This document shows, in pieces, positions 38,771 through 48,078 of a DNA stretch of 64,000 nt (the first letter of the stretch is position 1; each line of letters starts with the position of its first letter). The DNA is from Marinobacter lipolyticus SM19 (GTDB lineage Bacteria > Pseudomonadota > Gammaproteobacteria > Pseudomonadales > Oleiphilaceae), in the NCBI RefSeq assembly GCF_000397065.2, contig NZ_KE007306.1:1-64000 (forward strand), in the 5' to 3' direction. The translations under genes were made by a program, and so were the position numbers. A model generated the notes under the pieces. It ran no database searches and was not told the DNA's origin. It worked only from the letters and a program-made list of their open reading frames with translations.

Positions 38771-39832
38771 ATGAAAACCCGCGGCACCGCACTGAACCCT
38801 CACAACCGGTTCCAGCCCATTGCCACTGATCGGCAGGCAAACGGCAGCTGGTACCAGGACCCGGACGACGAACTGAACCCCGACTCGCTGGCCACTGAGG
38901 TAACAGATGATCAGGTGCGGACCATTATCAGCCGCAACCAGTCCCCCGACCTGCCGTTTGACCAATCAATCAACCCTTATCGAGGGTGCGAGCACGCCTG
39001 CATCTACTGCTTTGCCAGACCAACCCATGCCTACTGGGACCTGTCCCCGGGCCTGGACTTTGAGACCCGGCTGATTGCCAAACCGAACGCGGCCCGACAA
39101 CTGCGCAGAGAACTCGACAAACCAGGCTACAAAGTCTCCACCATTGCCCTGGGGGTGAATACCGACGCCTACCAACCCATTGAAAAACAGCGGCGGATCA
39201 CCCGGGAAATTCTCGAAGTTCTGGCTGAATACCGCCATCCCGTGTCGATTATCACTAAGGGTGCGCTGATTCTCCGCGACCTGGATTTACTGTCTGAGCT
39301 TGCTGCCCAGGGGCTCTGTTCGGTTCGGGTCAGCCTCACTACACTGGACAACGGTCTGAAACGGGTCATGGAACCACGCACCGCCGCCCCGGCCACACGA
39401 TTGAGGGTCATCCGCGAACTGTCGGCCGCTGGTGTACCAACGGGCATTCTGGCGGCACCCATCATCCCGTTCATTAACGATCAGGAACTGGAGGCCATAC
39501 TGGAGACAGCCTTCGGGGCTGGCGCCCAACGGGCAAGCTGGATCATGCTGAGGTTGCCGCTGGAGCTGGATGAACTGTTCCGCGACTGGCTACAAAGGCA
39601 TTTTCCACAACGTGCGGATCACGTCATGAACCGTATACGTGATTTACGCGACGGCAAGAGTTACGACGCCCGTTATGGAACACGCATGACAGGCACCGGC
39701 CCATACGCCGAGTTGATCCGCCAGCGTTTCAACCGAAAAGTCCGGAGTCTGGGCATGGATCAATACGAGACAGCCCCGCTGCGCACCGATCTGTTTCGCC
39801 GCCCGGGCGGGGAACAAATGAACCTCATCTGA
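38771..39832 (+). CDS. PA0069-family radical SAM protein under SOS control
   Basis: A 353-residue radical S-adenosylmethionine protein related to spore photoproduct lyases. The cluster motif GCEHACIYCFARP (CxxxCxxC) lies near residue 75. The barrel runs on through VSIITKGALILRDLDLL and VSLTTLDNGLKRVMEPR. The ATG at 38771 has GAGG six bases upstream; a TTG two codons earlier is the alternative. An SOS box lies immediately upstream. The P. aeruginosa counterpart PA0069 is, as I recall, in the LexA regulon. A DNA-damage role is likely; the substrate is unknown. Confidence 0.88.
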   Translation: MKTRGTALNPHNRFQPIATDRQANGSWYQDPDDELNPDSLATEVTDDQVRTIISRNQSPDLPFDQSINPYRGCEHACIYCFARPTHAYWDLSPGLDFETRLIAKPNAARQLRRELDKPGYKVSTIALGVNTDAYQPIEKQRRITREILEVLAEYRHPVSIITKGALILRDLDLLSELAAQGLCSVRVSLTTLDNGLKRVMEPRTAAPATRLRVIRELSAAGVPTGILAAPIIPFINDQELEAILETAFGAGAQRASWIMLRLPLELDELFRDWLQRHFPQRADHVMNRIRDLRDGKSYDARYGTRMTGTGPYAELIRQRFNRKVRSLGMDQYETAPLRTDLFRRPGGEQMNLI

Positions 39833-39896
39833 GGCTGGCTGTCATTCCAATTATCCGGAATTGCAAAACTCTCTGATGACAGGCCAAGAGAACGCC

Positions 39897-40331
39897 ATGA
39901 ACCCCATCCTCATGTTGTGCTTTGCAATCGCCCTGACCGGTTGTCAGTCACTGCCATCAAGCGATGAGGGCAATGCCAAGGATGTGGTGTTCCTGAAACG
40001 CGAACATTGCCTGACCGATTACATTGAAGATCTGAAACGTGTGCATTTTGGTCCCTGCCTGACAGTTCAATCCGTTAACGGTCATCCACCAGCAACGCGA
40101 CCAGACGGGTTTATCGAGTTACCGGTCAACTCGCGGACTTCGCTGGGTGTCTACTGCACTTACCGCAGTCAGGACAACACAGTGAAGGAGAACAGCACCA
40201 TCTATACCACGGTCGTTTTTCCGTATGACCAGTTTGCAAAGGCAGGTATACGCTGGTACCTCCATGCCCACACGGATGTCCTGCATGGCAAGGGCTGCAA
40301 GCCGACGTTGTCCAGGTCATCGCGAGGGTGA
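39897..40331 (+). CDS. Small predicted lipoprotein
   Basis: A 144-residue protein with a lipoprotein signal MNPILMLCFAIALTGCQS (lipidated Cys16). The mature part has four further cysteines (HCLTDY, GPCLTV, VYCTYR, KGCKPT), suggesting two disulfides in the periplasm. No family recognised. An in-frame start at 39861 would place the signal internally. It follows the radical SAM gene by about 65 bases on the same strand and may be co-transcribed; no terminator was seen. Confidence 0.65.
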   Translation: MNPILMLCFAIALTGCQSLPSSDEGNAKDVVFLKREHCLTDYIEDLKRVHFGPCLTVQSVNGHPPATRPDGFIELPVNSRTSLGVYCTYRSQDNTVKENSTIYTTVVFPYDQFAKAGIRWYLHAHTDVLHGKGCKPTLSRSSRG

Positions 40332-40344
40332 ATGTAACCCCCGG

Positions 40345-41136
40345 TTACAGCAGGACGCTGACCATACCCAGGGTACTCACCACCAGCAATACCGTCCCCA
40401 GGGCCCGGAAAAATACCGGTGTCTCGGCGCGCAGCATCCGGTTATGGACCTTCAGGCCGATAACGTGGCCAACAGCTGCAGCAGGTAATAGCCAGAGATG
40501 GTGAATCAGTTGCAAGTCCACACCGGCGTAGACGAACGCCGCCATTTTGATCGTAACCAGAATGAACCACAGGGCAAACAGGGTGTCCCTAAGCTTCTCT
40601 TTAGGCAGATGCTGGGCAGCAACGGCAATAATCAAAGGCGCACCGATCAGCGAGGTGCCGCTGATATAACCACCCGCCATCAGGAAGACCGTATCCACAG
40701 TCCGGCTGCCACTGCGGAAGGGCTTGTTGAGAATGTAGGACACCGAATAAAGCCCAACGATGGTAAAGATGATGGCGCTGAGGATATGAGCCGGCATGGT
40801 AATCAGCCCCACCACACCGATGAGCTTGGGTACAATCATGATCCCCAGTATTTTCCACAGATAACGCCAGTCTACCGTGCCCTCTGCAGCCACACCGTCA
40901 TCGCTGCCGCGCTTTTTCCTGCCCGATTTTCGATTGTTCATCCAGATAGTCAGAGAGGAAAAGAACAGCAGGTGAACCGAGATGATCGGCAAGAACACCA
41001 GTGGCTCGTCGAGCACCAGCAACAGGAAAGGTAACGACAATACCGCTCCGCCAAATCCCAGCCCGGAGCGGACAAAGCCACTCCAGACAAAGATCAGCGC
41101 GATGAGGGCGTATTGGTAGAGTGCAAGATCAGACAT
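40345..41136 (-). CDS. TauE/SafE-family membrane transporter
   Basis: A 263-residue inner-membrane protein with about eight hydrophobic helices. The N-terminal repeat has FVWSGFVRSGLGFGGAVLSLP, split here by the family's glycine pattern, and the second half has GGYISGTSLIGAPLIIA. A charged loop (NNRKSGRKKRGSDDG) lies between. The family exports sulfite, sulfoacetate or related anions; the substrate cannot be told. AGGA precedes the ATG. It is convergent with the lipoprotein gene. Confidence 0.85.
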   Translation of the reverse strand: MSDLALYQYALIALIFVWSGFVRSGLGFGGAVLSLPFLLLVLDEPLVFLPIISVHLLFFSSLTIWMNNRKSGRKKRGSDDGVAAEGTVDWRYLWKILGIMIVPKLIGVVGLITMPAHILSAIIFTIVGLYSVSYILNKPFRSGSRTVDTVFLMAGGYISGTSLIGAPLIIAVAAQHLPKEKLRDTLFALWFILVTIKMAAFVYAGVDLQLIHHLWLLPAAAVGHVIGLKVHNRMLRAETPVFFRALGTVLLVVSTLGMVSVLL

Positions 41137-41183
41137 GGATTCCTGACATACAACAGTCTAGACGATGATTGTGGCGGCGTACC

Positions 41184-42758
41184 TTACCACGGGGTAACCC
41201 GTATTACCCTCCCGTCCTGACTGTCAGTCAGCAGGAACACGGCTCCATCAGGCCCGGTGCGCACATCCCGGATTCGTTCGCCTAATTCGTCGAACAGGGT
41301 TTCCATATCCACGGCGCCATCGTTGCTGAGGACAACGCGGTGCACACGTCTTTCGGCAAGAGCGCCCACCAACAGACTGCCCTGCCATTCCGGGAACAGG
41401 TCGCCGTCATACAAGGTCATACCTGACGGCGCAATGGACGGCGTCCAGTGCAACGCTGGTGCTGCCATGCCATCATAGTCAGTGAACGGCGACACCCGCG
41501 CGCCGGTATAATCCCGCCCCCGGGTAGCCACTGGCCAGCCATAGTTGCCGCCGCTTTCGATAACATTGATCTCATCACCGCCCCGGGGTCCGTGTTCATG
41601 GGTAATCAGGCGGTTATTCCGCCAGTCGTATACCACGCCCTGAACATTGCGATGCCCATAACTGTATATTTCCGGAAGCGCATTGGACTCCGACGTAAAC
41701 GGGTTATCCTCCGGCGCTGAACCATCCCGGTTTATCCTGACAATGGTGCCAATGTGGCTCGTCAGCTTCTGTGCCTCCTCGCGATAATCAAAACCGTCTC
41801 CCAGCGTCAGGATGATCGTCGCGTCGGGTAGCCACACCATGCGCCCACCATAGTGGGCATCCCCTGCTTTTGCGGGCAGACTACGGAAAATTTCCTGGAC
41901 ATTGTCCAGCCCGCCCGAGACCAGCTTTCCACGGGCCAAACACGTGTGGTTTGCGCGCCGGGTGCCGCAGGCGTAAGCCAGATAAATCTGGCGGCTCTCC
42001 TCAAAGTCGGGAGCCACGAGGACATCAAACAACCCGGCCTGCCCGGAAGCGAATACCTCCGGCACACCCGTCAGGGGCGCAGACACCTGCTGCCCGTCGG
42101 CAGAAAGCACCCGCAATCGCCCTGGCCGCTCGGTAACCAGGAAGCGGCCATCTGGCAGGAACGCCAGAGACCATGGGTGCTCCAACTCGATAGCGAGGGT
42201 TTCCACCCGGTACCCCAAGGACGCATCGGCCTGAACCGATTCCGGCGGAGCCATCCACCCCAGGGTGATGATTGCGGTGCCTATGGCAAGATGACGAGGA
42301 AGCCCCACCCGTCGTCGAGAGAAGTGAGCAAACAACCAACCGGAAAGCGCCGCTGTTGCCAGCATGGCCACCATTCCTCCGGCACTCCGGGTGGCCGCAA
42401 TCAGTGTGGGCATTGGGGCCAGGGAATCCACCAGTTTGAATGTTACCCAAAGCCCAATGGCAGCACCTAATGGCAGGAAAAACGCCCGCCAGCGCAGATC
42501 CAGCAGCCGGATGCACAGACTCGTCACCAGTTGTGACATCAGGAAACTGATGCCAAATACCGCCGCGTAGACCGGAACAAAGTTCACCAGATCCTCAAGG
42601 CTTGTTCGTAAACGCGTGCCGATGCCGATCTCAACGCCCAGATTCTGCAGAGCCAGCAGGTTAAACTGGGTCTGAACAAGACTGCCAGCCACTATGCCTA
42701 CCACCAGAGCCATCAAGAAAGCGCCCGGCACCCTCATCCACCCAACAGGCTTTTTCAT
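41184..42758 (-). CDS. PQQ-dependent aldose dehydrogenase with N-terminal membrane domain
   Basis: A 524-residue protein. Residues 1-170 hold about four transmembrane helices plus a further hydrophobic stretch (AIGTAIITLGWMAPP). Residues 180-524 form a six-bladed propeller of the soluble glucose/aldose dehydrogenase (Asd/YliI) family: LEHPWSLAFLPDGRFLVTER, LGDGFDYREEAQ, SYGHRNVQGV, HEHGPRGGDEIN, GGNYGWP. These segments carry the PQQ, calcium and catalytic His sites. It would oxidise sugars at the periplasmic face, with electrons passing to the membrane. The membrane fusion is unusual; most relatives have only a signal peptide. AAGGA precedes the ATG. Confidence 0.85.
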   Translation of the reverse strand: MKKPVGWMRVPGAFLMALVVGIVAGSLVQTQFNLLALQNLGVEIGIGTRLRTSLEDLVNFVPVYAAVFGISFLMSQLVTSLCIRLLDLRWRAFFLPLGAAIGLWVTFKLVDSLAPMPTLIAATRSAGGMVAMLATAALSGWLFAHFSRRRVGLPRHLAIGTAIITLGWMAPPESVQADASLGYRVETLAIELEHPWSLAFLPDGRFLVTERPGRLRVLSADGQQVSAPLTGVPEVFASGQAGLFDVLVAPDFEESRQIYLAYACGTRRANHTCLARGKLVSGGLDNVQEIFRSLPAKAGDAHYGGRMVWLPDATIILTLGDGFDYREEAQKLTSHIGTIVRINRDGSAPEDNPFTSESNALPEIYSYGHRNVQGVVYDWRNNRLITHEHGPRGGDEINVIESGGNYGWPVATRGRDYTGARVSPFTDYDGMAAPALHWTPSIAPSGMTLYDGDLFPEWQGSLLVGALAERRVHRVVLSNDGAVDMETLFDELGERIRDVRTGPDGAVFLLTDSQDGRVIRVTPW

Positions 42759-42796
42759 TTTTGTACCGTTCCTTCAACCGGATGAACAACGCCCCG

Positions 42797-43417
42797 TTAC
42801 TGCGAAGTACCAGGCTCGAACAACAGCTTGATATAACTGCGAAGCAGTATCAGCTGGTTTGGCAGGATGGTGCGTTCTCCGGTAGCCCGCCCCAGGACAA
42901 GGCCGCCCTCGATGACTGTTGACACCATGTCCGCCAACGCATCCGGGTCGATAACTTCCCGCGGATGGTATTGTTCGTAGATCGAGTCCAGCAACGTGCG
43001 AAACCGCGCCCGCCAACTCAGGACAATACGTCGATTCAGGTCCCGAACATCTTTATCAAACAGACTTTCCTGGTAGCAGTAGGTCGCGACCAGACAACCC
43101 GGATACTCCTGGGGCAAGTCTTCCATGATTTCCGCCAACAATTTGAGCCCCACCAGAAACCCCTGCAGCGGGTCCCCGGCCAATTCCCGGCCGCGGGCAA
43201 ACACATCATCCAGCAGAGAGTCGTCACGCGCCATATAGCGCAACAATAGAGCACGTGCCAACGCGTTCTTGTTGGAAAAATGATACAGGAAGCCGCTTTT
43301 GGTGATGCCCGCCTCCGCAATCACCTCTTCAATCGAGGTTGCACCAAAACCCTTCCGGAGTACGGATGTTTCAGTGATATCCAACAACCGCTCACGGGTA
43401 GCCTGTCCTTTATCCAT
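42797..43417 (-). CDS. TetR-family repressor
   Basis: A 206-residue regulator. The helix-turn-helix (about 8-55) reads RERLLDITETSVLRKGFG and FLYHFSNKNALARALL. The C-terminal ligand domain (about 80-195) includes GCLVATYCYQESLF with two cysteines. GGAGG five bases before the ATG at 43417 fixes the start. It is divergent from a methyltransferase gene. A perfect palindrome at 43433-43453, just upstream of its start, is its probable operator. Confidence 0.9.
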   Translation of the reverse strand: MDKGQATRERLLDITETSVLRKGFGATSIEEVIAEAGITKSGFLYHFSNKNALARALLLRYMARDDSLLDDVFARGRELAGDPLQGFLVGLKLLAEIMEDLPQEYPGCLVATYCYQESLFDKDVRDLNRRIVLSWRARFRTLLDSIYEQYHPREVIDPDALADMVSTVIEGGLVLGRATGERTILPNQLILLRSYIKLLFEPGTSQ

Positions 43418-43432
43418 CTGCCACCTCCGGTG

Positions 43433-43453
43433 AACCATACCCCGAGTATGGTT
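43433..43453. promoter_or_regulatory. Palindromic operator in the tetR-methyltransferase intergenic region
   Basis: AACCATAC (43433-43440) and GTATGGTT (43446-43453) form a perfect eight-base inverted repeat with a five-base centre. It starts 16 bases from the TetR start codon, the usual place for an autorepression site. Confidence 0.7.
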
Positions 43454-43639
43454 TGCCTTGTGGGAACACTGACCGCCAGTGCCCACGGGAGCACCGAAAT
43501 ACTGTATCCCATTGTTTTAGAAAGACTCAACTCGTATCGAAAAAACCGTACCACGTGCTCTCTGGTTGTCATTTGCTTCCTGGCACATGCTGTCTGTGAC
43601 AGGAAACAACCCGTTAACGATAAGAAGGAGGATAGCACT

Positions 43640-44746
43640 ATGACAGGCAACGCAGAGACCATCACTTACAACGTCACCGAAACGGATCAAACGGTGGCAG
43701 ATGCATTCGGCGACCGCATGGTGGATACACTCAACTCAGGTGCGTTGGCACTGATGATTTCCGTCGGCCACCGAACCGGTCTGTTTGACGCCATGGCAGA
43801 TATGCCAGCAGCAACCAGCGCCCGGATTGCGGAAAAGGCCGGCCTCGACGAGCGTTACGTCAGGGAATGGCTTGGAGCGATGACCGTCGGCAACATTGTT
43901 GAGAATTATCCCGAAAGAGAAACCTACCACTTGCCACCAGAGCACGCTGCCAGCCTGTGCCGGAAGTCACCGACAGACAATATAGCCGTGTTCGCCCAGT
44001 ATATCCCGCTGCTTGGCTCCGTGGAGGATGACATTATTCACTGCTTTCGCCACGGTGGCGGGGTGCCGTACGAGCGTTTTGAGCGCTTCCATGATGTCAT
44101 GGCCGAGGATAGCGGCCAGTCCGTTGTTCCAGCCCTCGAATCTCATATTCTGCCGCTCGTACCAGGCCTGGTGGGACGGCTGAAAAAAGGGATTCGTGTC
44201 CTTGACGTCGGTTGTGGCAGGGGGCGGGCACTGAACAAACTGGCCAGATTGTTCCCTCACAGCCAGTTTACCGGATACGACATATCCGAGGATGCCGTCA
44301 GTTACGCCGGCCAGGAGGCCAGGGCACTCGGGAACGACAACGCAACTTTCGAGGTATTTGACGTCAGTAACCTTGAGCACACGAACCAAGCCGCCCCATA
44401 CGATCTGATCACCACGTTCGATGCCGTGCACGACCAGAAGGACCCTCTCGCTGTGTTGCGGGGCATCCGGAAAACGCTGGCTGATGACGGCGTTTATCTC
44501 GCCCAGGACATCAAGGGATCAAGCCATCACCACAGTGACCGGGACCATCCGATCGGCCCACTGCTCTACACCATTTCCTGCATGCATTGCATGACGGTTT
44601 CCCTGGCGCAGGATGGAGAGGGCCTGGGGGCCATGTGGGGGCGGGAAAAAGCCCTGGAGTACTTCCGTGCGGCAGGTTTCGGAAATATTGACGTGCATGA
44701 ACTGGAACATGATTTCCAGAATTACTGGTATGTATGTCGTCCCTGA
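43640..44746 (+). CDS. Class I SAM-dependent methyltransferase
   Basis: A 368-residue protein. The N-terminal winged-helix/dimerisation part (about 20-110; LDERYVREWLGAMTVGNIVE) is like that of O-methyltransferases of the Rv2258c type. The SAM-binding domain begins with VLDVGCGRGRALNKLA and has the acidic loop TGYDISEDAVSYA. AAGGAGG before the ATG at 43640 fixes the start; the long frame upstream is not homologous. It is controlled, by inference, by the adjacent TetR protein. The acceptor substrate is not predictable. Its 3' end overlaps the convergent gene by 25 bases. Confidence 0.88.
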   Translation: MTGNAETITYNVTETDQTVADAFGDRMVDTLNSGALALMISVGHRTGLFDAMADMPAATSARIAEKAGLDERYVREWLGAMTVGNIVENYPERETYHLPPEHAASLCRKSPTDNIAVFAQYIPLLGSVEDDIIHCFRHGGGVPYERFERFHDVMAEDSGQSVVPALESHILPLVPGLVGRLKKGIRVLDVGCGRGRALNKLARLFPHSQFTGYDISEDAVSYAGQEARALGNDNATFEVFDVSNLEHTNQAAPYDLITTFDAVHDQKDPLAVLRGIRKTLADDGVYLAQDIKGSSHHHSDRDHPIGPLLYTISCMHCMTVSLAQDGEGLGAMWGREKALEYFRAAGFGNIDVHELEHDFQNYWYVCRP

Positions 44747-45798
44747 GCCGCCCGAATCAGGACAATCGCAGGCCACAATAACCAGCTGATGATGTACATC
44801 GCTGGAACCAGAATGATCAACCAGCCAGCGATCTGGATGGCCCGGGGAGAAACACCCAGCACATCCGCCACCCCCGCGAAAAAATCATTGATGACGCTGG
44901 GGTGGCGTACCACCAGGTACGCTGCGCCGATGATAACCGGCCACTTAGCGTACCGGGCGCTACTGAGTAGCAAGCGGCCGCTGCCTGCTATGCGGGCCGC
45001 CAGTGCAGCCGACCGGGTTGAAAGTTTCGCGCCCTGTGTGGCTCTGGCCACATTGCGCCCGGCCCGAACCACCTTGACCGCGCTGGCGAATACCAGCACA
45101 TCCACCGACGCCCAACCGACATCACCGGCCGAGATCTCCTCCCCGGTACGGTAGTTTGCCTCCAACTGCCGGATCCCACTGGTAAAGAAACGGGTTACAC
45201 CCTCAGTCACCCGCTCAGTCTGAACCCATTGGGTCTCACCGTTCGGATCCACTACAAACTGCCCCAGGAAATCATGCCCCTCGTCGCGAATGAAATTCAC
45301 GGCATACCAGCCCCGCTCCTCAGGCGTCAATGCGTCACGCGTTTCTGGTTTGGCAGGGGGACCGGCGGGGTCGCCCCTGAGTTCGGCAATATAATCCTTT
45401 GCTTTCTGATACTGGTGGGCAGCCTTGTCCATCCATTCAATGGACCTGACCGGTTCACGCAGGAAAAAGTCAATTGGGGGCAAGGCGTGCTCGCCATAGG
45501 TGCGCAGTACCTCCTGGAATTCCCCCTCGGAGGCATAAAGCGGCAGAATGGTGCGGGCCATGTCGGGATACGCGAGTAGTGCTGCCTGAGCTTTCAGCAA
45601 TAGCAGGGGGTCTTCTCCCAGATCCAGAACAGCTGCCTGAACGTCAATCGGCTCATTACCAATACGGTCAAAGCCCGGCAATGCCTCCTGAGCCTGAATA
45701 GAAACAAGCTTCTGCTCAATCGGCACCGGTCGGGACGCGTAACTGGCAAGCACCGCCATCAACAACCCCACACCCAGAATCGCCATGAATTTCTTCAA
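44722..45798 (-). CDS. Conserved membrane protein of unknown function
   Basis: A 358-residue protein with an N-terminal signal or anchor (FMAILGVGLLMAVLASYA), a soluble middle region and two C-terminal hydrophobic helices (WPVIIGAAYLVV; IQIAGWLIILVPAMYIISWL). The middle has a charged helix (MDKAAHQYQKAKDYIAELRG) and YAVNFIRDEGHDFLGQFVVD. I do not recognise the family. The start is TTG with GAGG seven bases before it; an ATG four codons later lacks a ribosome site. It follows the SpmA-SpmB gene by 58 bases on the same strand. Confidence 0.65.
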   Translation of the reverse strand: MKKFMAILGVGLLMAVLASYASRPVPIEQKLVSIQAQEALPGFDRIGNEPIDVQAAVLDLGEDPLLLLKAQAALLAYPDMARTILPLYASEGEFQEVLRTYGEHALPPIDFFLREPVRSIEWMDKAAHQYQKAKDYIAELRGDPAGPPAKPETRDALTPEERGWYAVNFIRDEGHDFLGQFVVDPNGETQWVQTERVTEGVTRFFTSGIRQLEANYRTGEEISAGDVGWASVDVLVFASAVKVVRAGRNVARATQGAKLSTRSAALAARIAGSGRLLLSSARYAKWPVIIGAAYLVVRHPSVINDFFAGVADVLGVSPRAIQIAGWLIILVPAMYIISWLLWPAIVLIRAAQGRHTYQ

Positions 45799-45856
45799 AC
45801 ACCCACCTCAGGTCCTTCCTGTTCAGCTGCTGTTTTATCACAGGTCGGGTTAATAA

Positions 45857-47086
45857 CTAACCAAAGAACCAGTAGCACACGCCAATGGCGGTCACCATGC
45901 CTGCCAAATCCGCCAGCAAAGCACAGCCAAGACCGTGGCGGATTTTGTTGACGCCCACTGCCCCGAAATAAACCGCAAGCACATAGAACGTCGTTTCCGT
46001 ACTGCCCTGCATGGTCGCTGCTGCCAGCGCGGGAAAACTGTCGACACCGAAGTTGTCCATGGTTTCGATCATCATCGCCCTGGCACCGCTGCCGGACAGT
46101 GGCTTGATGAACGCTGTTGGCAAGGCATCGATGAAACGGGTGTCCCATCCCAGTCCTTCTGCCACCCAACGAATGCCATCCAGTCCTGCATCCAATACAC
46201 CGCTGGCCCGCAGAACGCCAACAGCGACCAGCATGGCGATCAAATAAGGTAGCAGGGTGACCGTGAACCCCAGCCCTTCCCTGGCACCCTCAATAAAGGC
46301 GTCATACACATTCACTTTGCGCAGAGCACCGATGACCAGGAAGCCAATAACAATACTGAACAGCGTCAGATTACCCACCAGCGTAGAGGTTGCCGCCAGC
46401 ACCTGAGCCGACATACCTGCCAGTGTGGTCAGCAACAGCCCCAAAGCCGCGGCCCCCGCCACAAGGTATGCCAGCACCACCGGATGCCCGAGCTTCAGCC
46501 GCTGCATCAGCGATACACTCAGCAATCCAACCAGGCTGGAAGCGGTCGTCGCCAGCAGAATCGGCAGAAATACCAGCGTCGGGTCTGCGGCTCCCTGCTG
46601 GGCGCGGTACATGAAAATAGTCACCGGCAACAGGGTCAGAGAAGATGTGTTCAGCACCAGAAAAAGAATCTGGGCGTTGCTGGCGGTATCCTTGCTGGGA
46701 TTCAGACTCTGCAGGGAATGCATGGCCTTGATGCCAATGGGTGTGGCGGCGTTGTCCAGACCCAGGATATTGGCGGCGAAGTTCATACTGATCAGCCCCA
46801 TGGCAGGGTGACCGCTGGGCACTTCTGGCATCAGCCGCCGAAAGAGCGGGTCAAGCACCCTCGCCATCAACCGAATAAGCCCGGCCTTCTCGGCAATACA
46901 GAGAAACCCCAGCCATAACGTCATGGTGCCGGCCAGCACCAGTACGATTTCCACACTAAGCTCAGCCATATCGAACAGCGCGGCCACCAGGCGGCTGAAT
47001 ACTTCGGAGTCCCCGACTCCCAACCATTGCCAGAGCGCTGCGACAAACGCGGCGATGAAAAAACTTAGCCAGATACCATTGAGCAT
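45857..47086 (-). CDS. Fused SpmA-SpmB nucleoside-recognition-domain membrane protein
   Basis: A 409-residue inner-membrane protein with two Gate (nucleoside recognition) domains in tandem. The first half has NFAANILGLDNAATPIGIKA, typical of SpmA; the second has PLSGSGARAMMIETMDNF, typical of SpmB. In spore formers the two are separate genes affecting spore core dehydration; in non-spore-forming Proteobacteria fused versions occur with unknown transport function. The start at 47086 is preferred because the frame further upstream runs into the fpr terminator. Confidence 0.85.
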   Translation of the reverse strand: MLNGIWLSFFIAAFVAALWQWLGVGDSEVFSRLVAALFDMAELSVEIVLVLAGTMTLWLGFLCIAEKAGLIRLMARVLDPLFRRLMPEVPSGHPAMGLISMNFAANILGLDNAATPIGIKAMHSLQSLNPSKDTASNAQILFLVLNTSSLTLLPVTIFMYRAQQGAADPTLVFLPILLATTASSLVGLLSVSLMQRLKLGHPVVLAYLVAGAAALGLLLTTLAGMSAQVLAATSTLVGNLTLFSIVIGFLVIGALRKVNVYDAFIEGAREGLGFTVTLLPYLIAMLVAVGVLRASGVLDAGLDGIRWVAEGLGWDTRFIDALPTAFIKPLSGSGARAMMIETMDNFGVDSFPALAAATMQGSTETTFYVLAVYFGAVGVNKIRHGLGCALLADLAGMVTAIGVCYWFFG

Positions 47087-47130
47087 GTGTTTCCGGGCAA
47101 CCTCAGGTTTCCTTGGGTACTGGCGCAACA

Positions 47131-47158
47131 AAAAACCCCGAAGCTCTCACCCCGGGGT
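47131..47158 (-). terminator. Terminator after fpr
   Basis: On the minus strand ACCCCG (47158-47153) pairs with CGGGGT (47140-47135), followed by a T-rich run. Confidence 0.75.
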
Positions 47159-47197
47159 CTTTGTGTGGCCGGCCTGGCCAGCAGTATAGGCGGGCTG

Positions 47198-47968
47198 TTA
47201 CTGCTCCACAAACGCCCGTTCAATCACGTAGTGGCCCATATCACCGCCACGGGCTTCCTTGAAGCCCATGTTGTTGAGGATACTGCAGGTATCCTTGAGC
47301 ATGCTGGGGCTGCCGCAGATCATGAAGCGGTCATTCTCCAGATCGAAATCCGGCAGGCCCAGTTCGCGGGTGATCTTACCGCTTTCCATGGCGTCGGTCA
47401 GACGGCCCTGGTTGCGGAAGTCTTCCCGGGTAACCGTGGGGTAGTACAGCAGCTTGCCATCCACCATTTCGCCGAAGAACTCGTTTTCCGGCAGTGCTTC
47501 GATCTCCTGCTGATAGGCCAGTTCAGAAACATAACGCACGCCGTGAGTCACGATCACCTTGTCATAGGCCTCATAGACTTCCGGATCCTTGATGATGCTC
47601 ATAAACGGTGCCAGGCCAGTACCGGTACTGATCAGCCACAGGTTCTTACCCGGCAGCAGGTTATCCATGATCAGGGTGCCGGTCGGCTTACGGCTGACCA
47701 GAATCTCGTCTCCAACCTGGATTTTCTGCAGGCGCGAGGTCAGAGGGCCGTCCTGTACCTTGATAGAGAAAAACTCCAGTTCTTCCTCATAGTTTGCACT
47801 GGCAATGCTGTAGGCCCGCATCAGGGGCTTGCCGTCAGTTTCCAGACCAATCATGGTGAAATGGCCATTCTTGAAACGAAACCCGGGATCACGGCTGGTA
47901 GTGAAGCTGAACAGGGTGTCGTTCCAGTGGCGTACGCTGGTGACTTTCTCTTTGATCAGGTTGCTCAT
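47198..47968 (-). CDS. fpr: Ferredoxin/flavodoxin-NADP(+) reductase
   Basis: A 256-residue FAD enzyme passing electrons between NADPH and ferredoxin or flavodoxin, used in iron-sulfur repair and oxidative stress. The FAD site is LMRAYSIASANYEEELEF and the NADP site STGTGLAPFMSII; the protein ends FVEQ, a short C-terminus of the bacterial subclass. The start at 47968 (MSNLIKEKVTSV) fits the family. It is divergent from a LysR regulator, as in the fprA-finR pair of Pseudomonas. Confidence 0.94.
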   Translation of the reverse strand: MSNLIKEKVTSVRHWNDTLFSFTTSRDPGFRFKNGHFTMIGLETDGKPLMRAYSIASANYEEELEFFSIKVQDGPLTSRLQKIQVGDEILVSRKPTGTLIMDNLLPGKNLWLISTGTGLAPFMSIIKDPEVYEAYDKVIVTHGVRYVSELAYQQEIEALPENEFFGEMVDGKLLYYPTVTREDFRNQGRLTDAMESGKITRELGLPDFDLENDRFMICGSPSMLKDTCSILNNMGFKEARGGDMGHYVIERAFVEQ

Positions 47969-48078
47969 GGTTAACTCTCGCCTGTTCTGTTTGCTCGAAC
48001 GCAATAAGTTGAAGATCCGAATTGAATAAATTCTAACCCGCAGCTAACCTATCGACAAAATGGGATATTTTCATAACC

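Noticed and set aside
39861-39896. Longer N-terminus for the small lipoprotein
   Set aside because: It would move the lipoprotein signal away from the N-terminus, which is incompatible with export.
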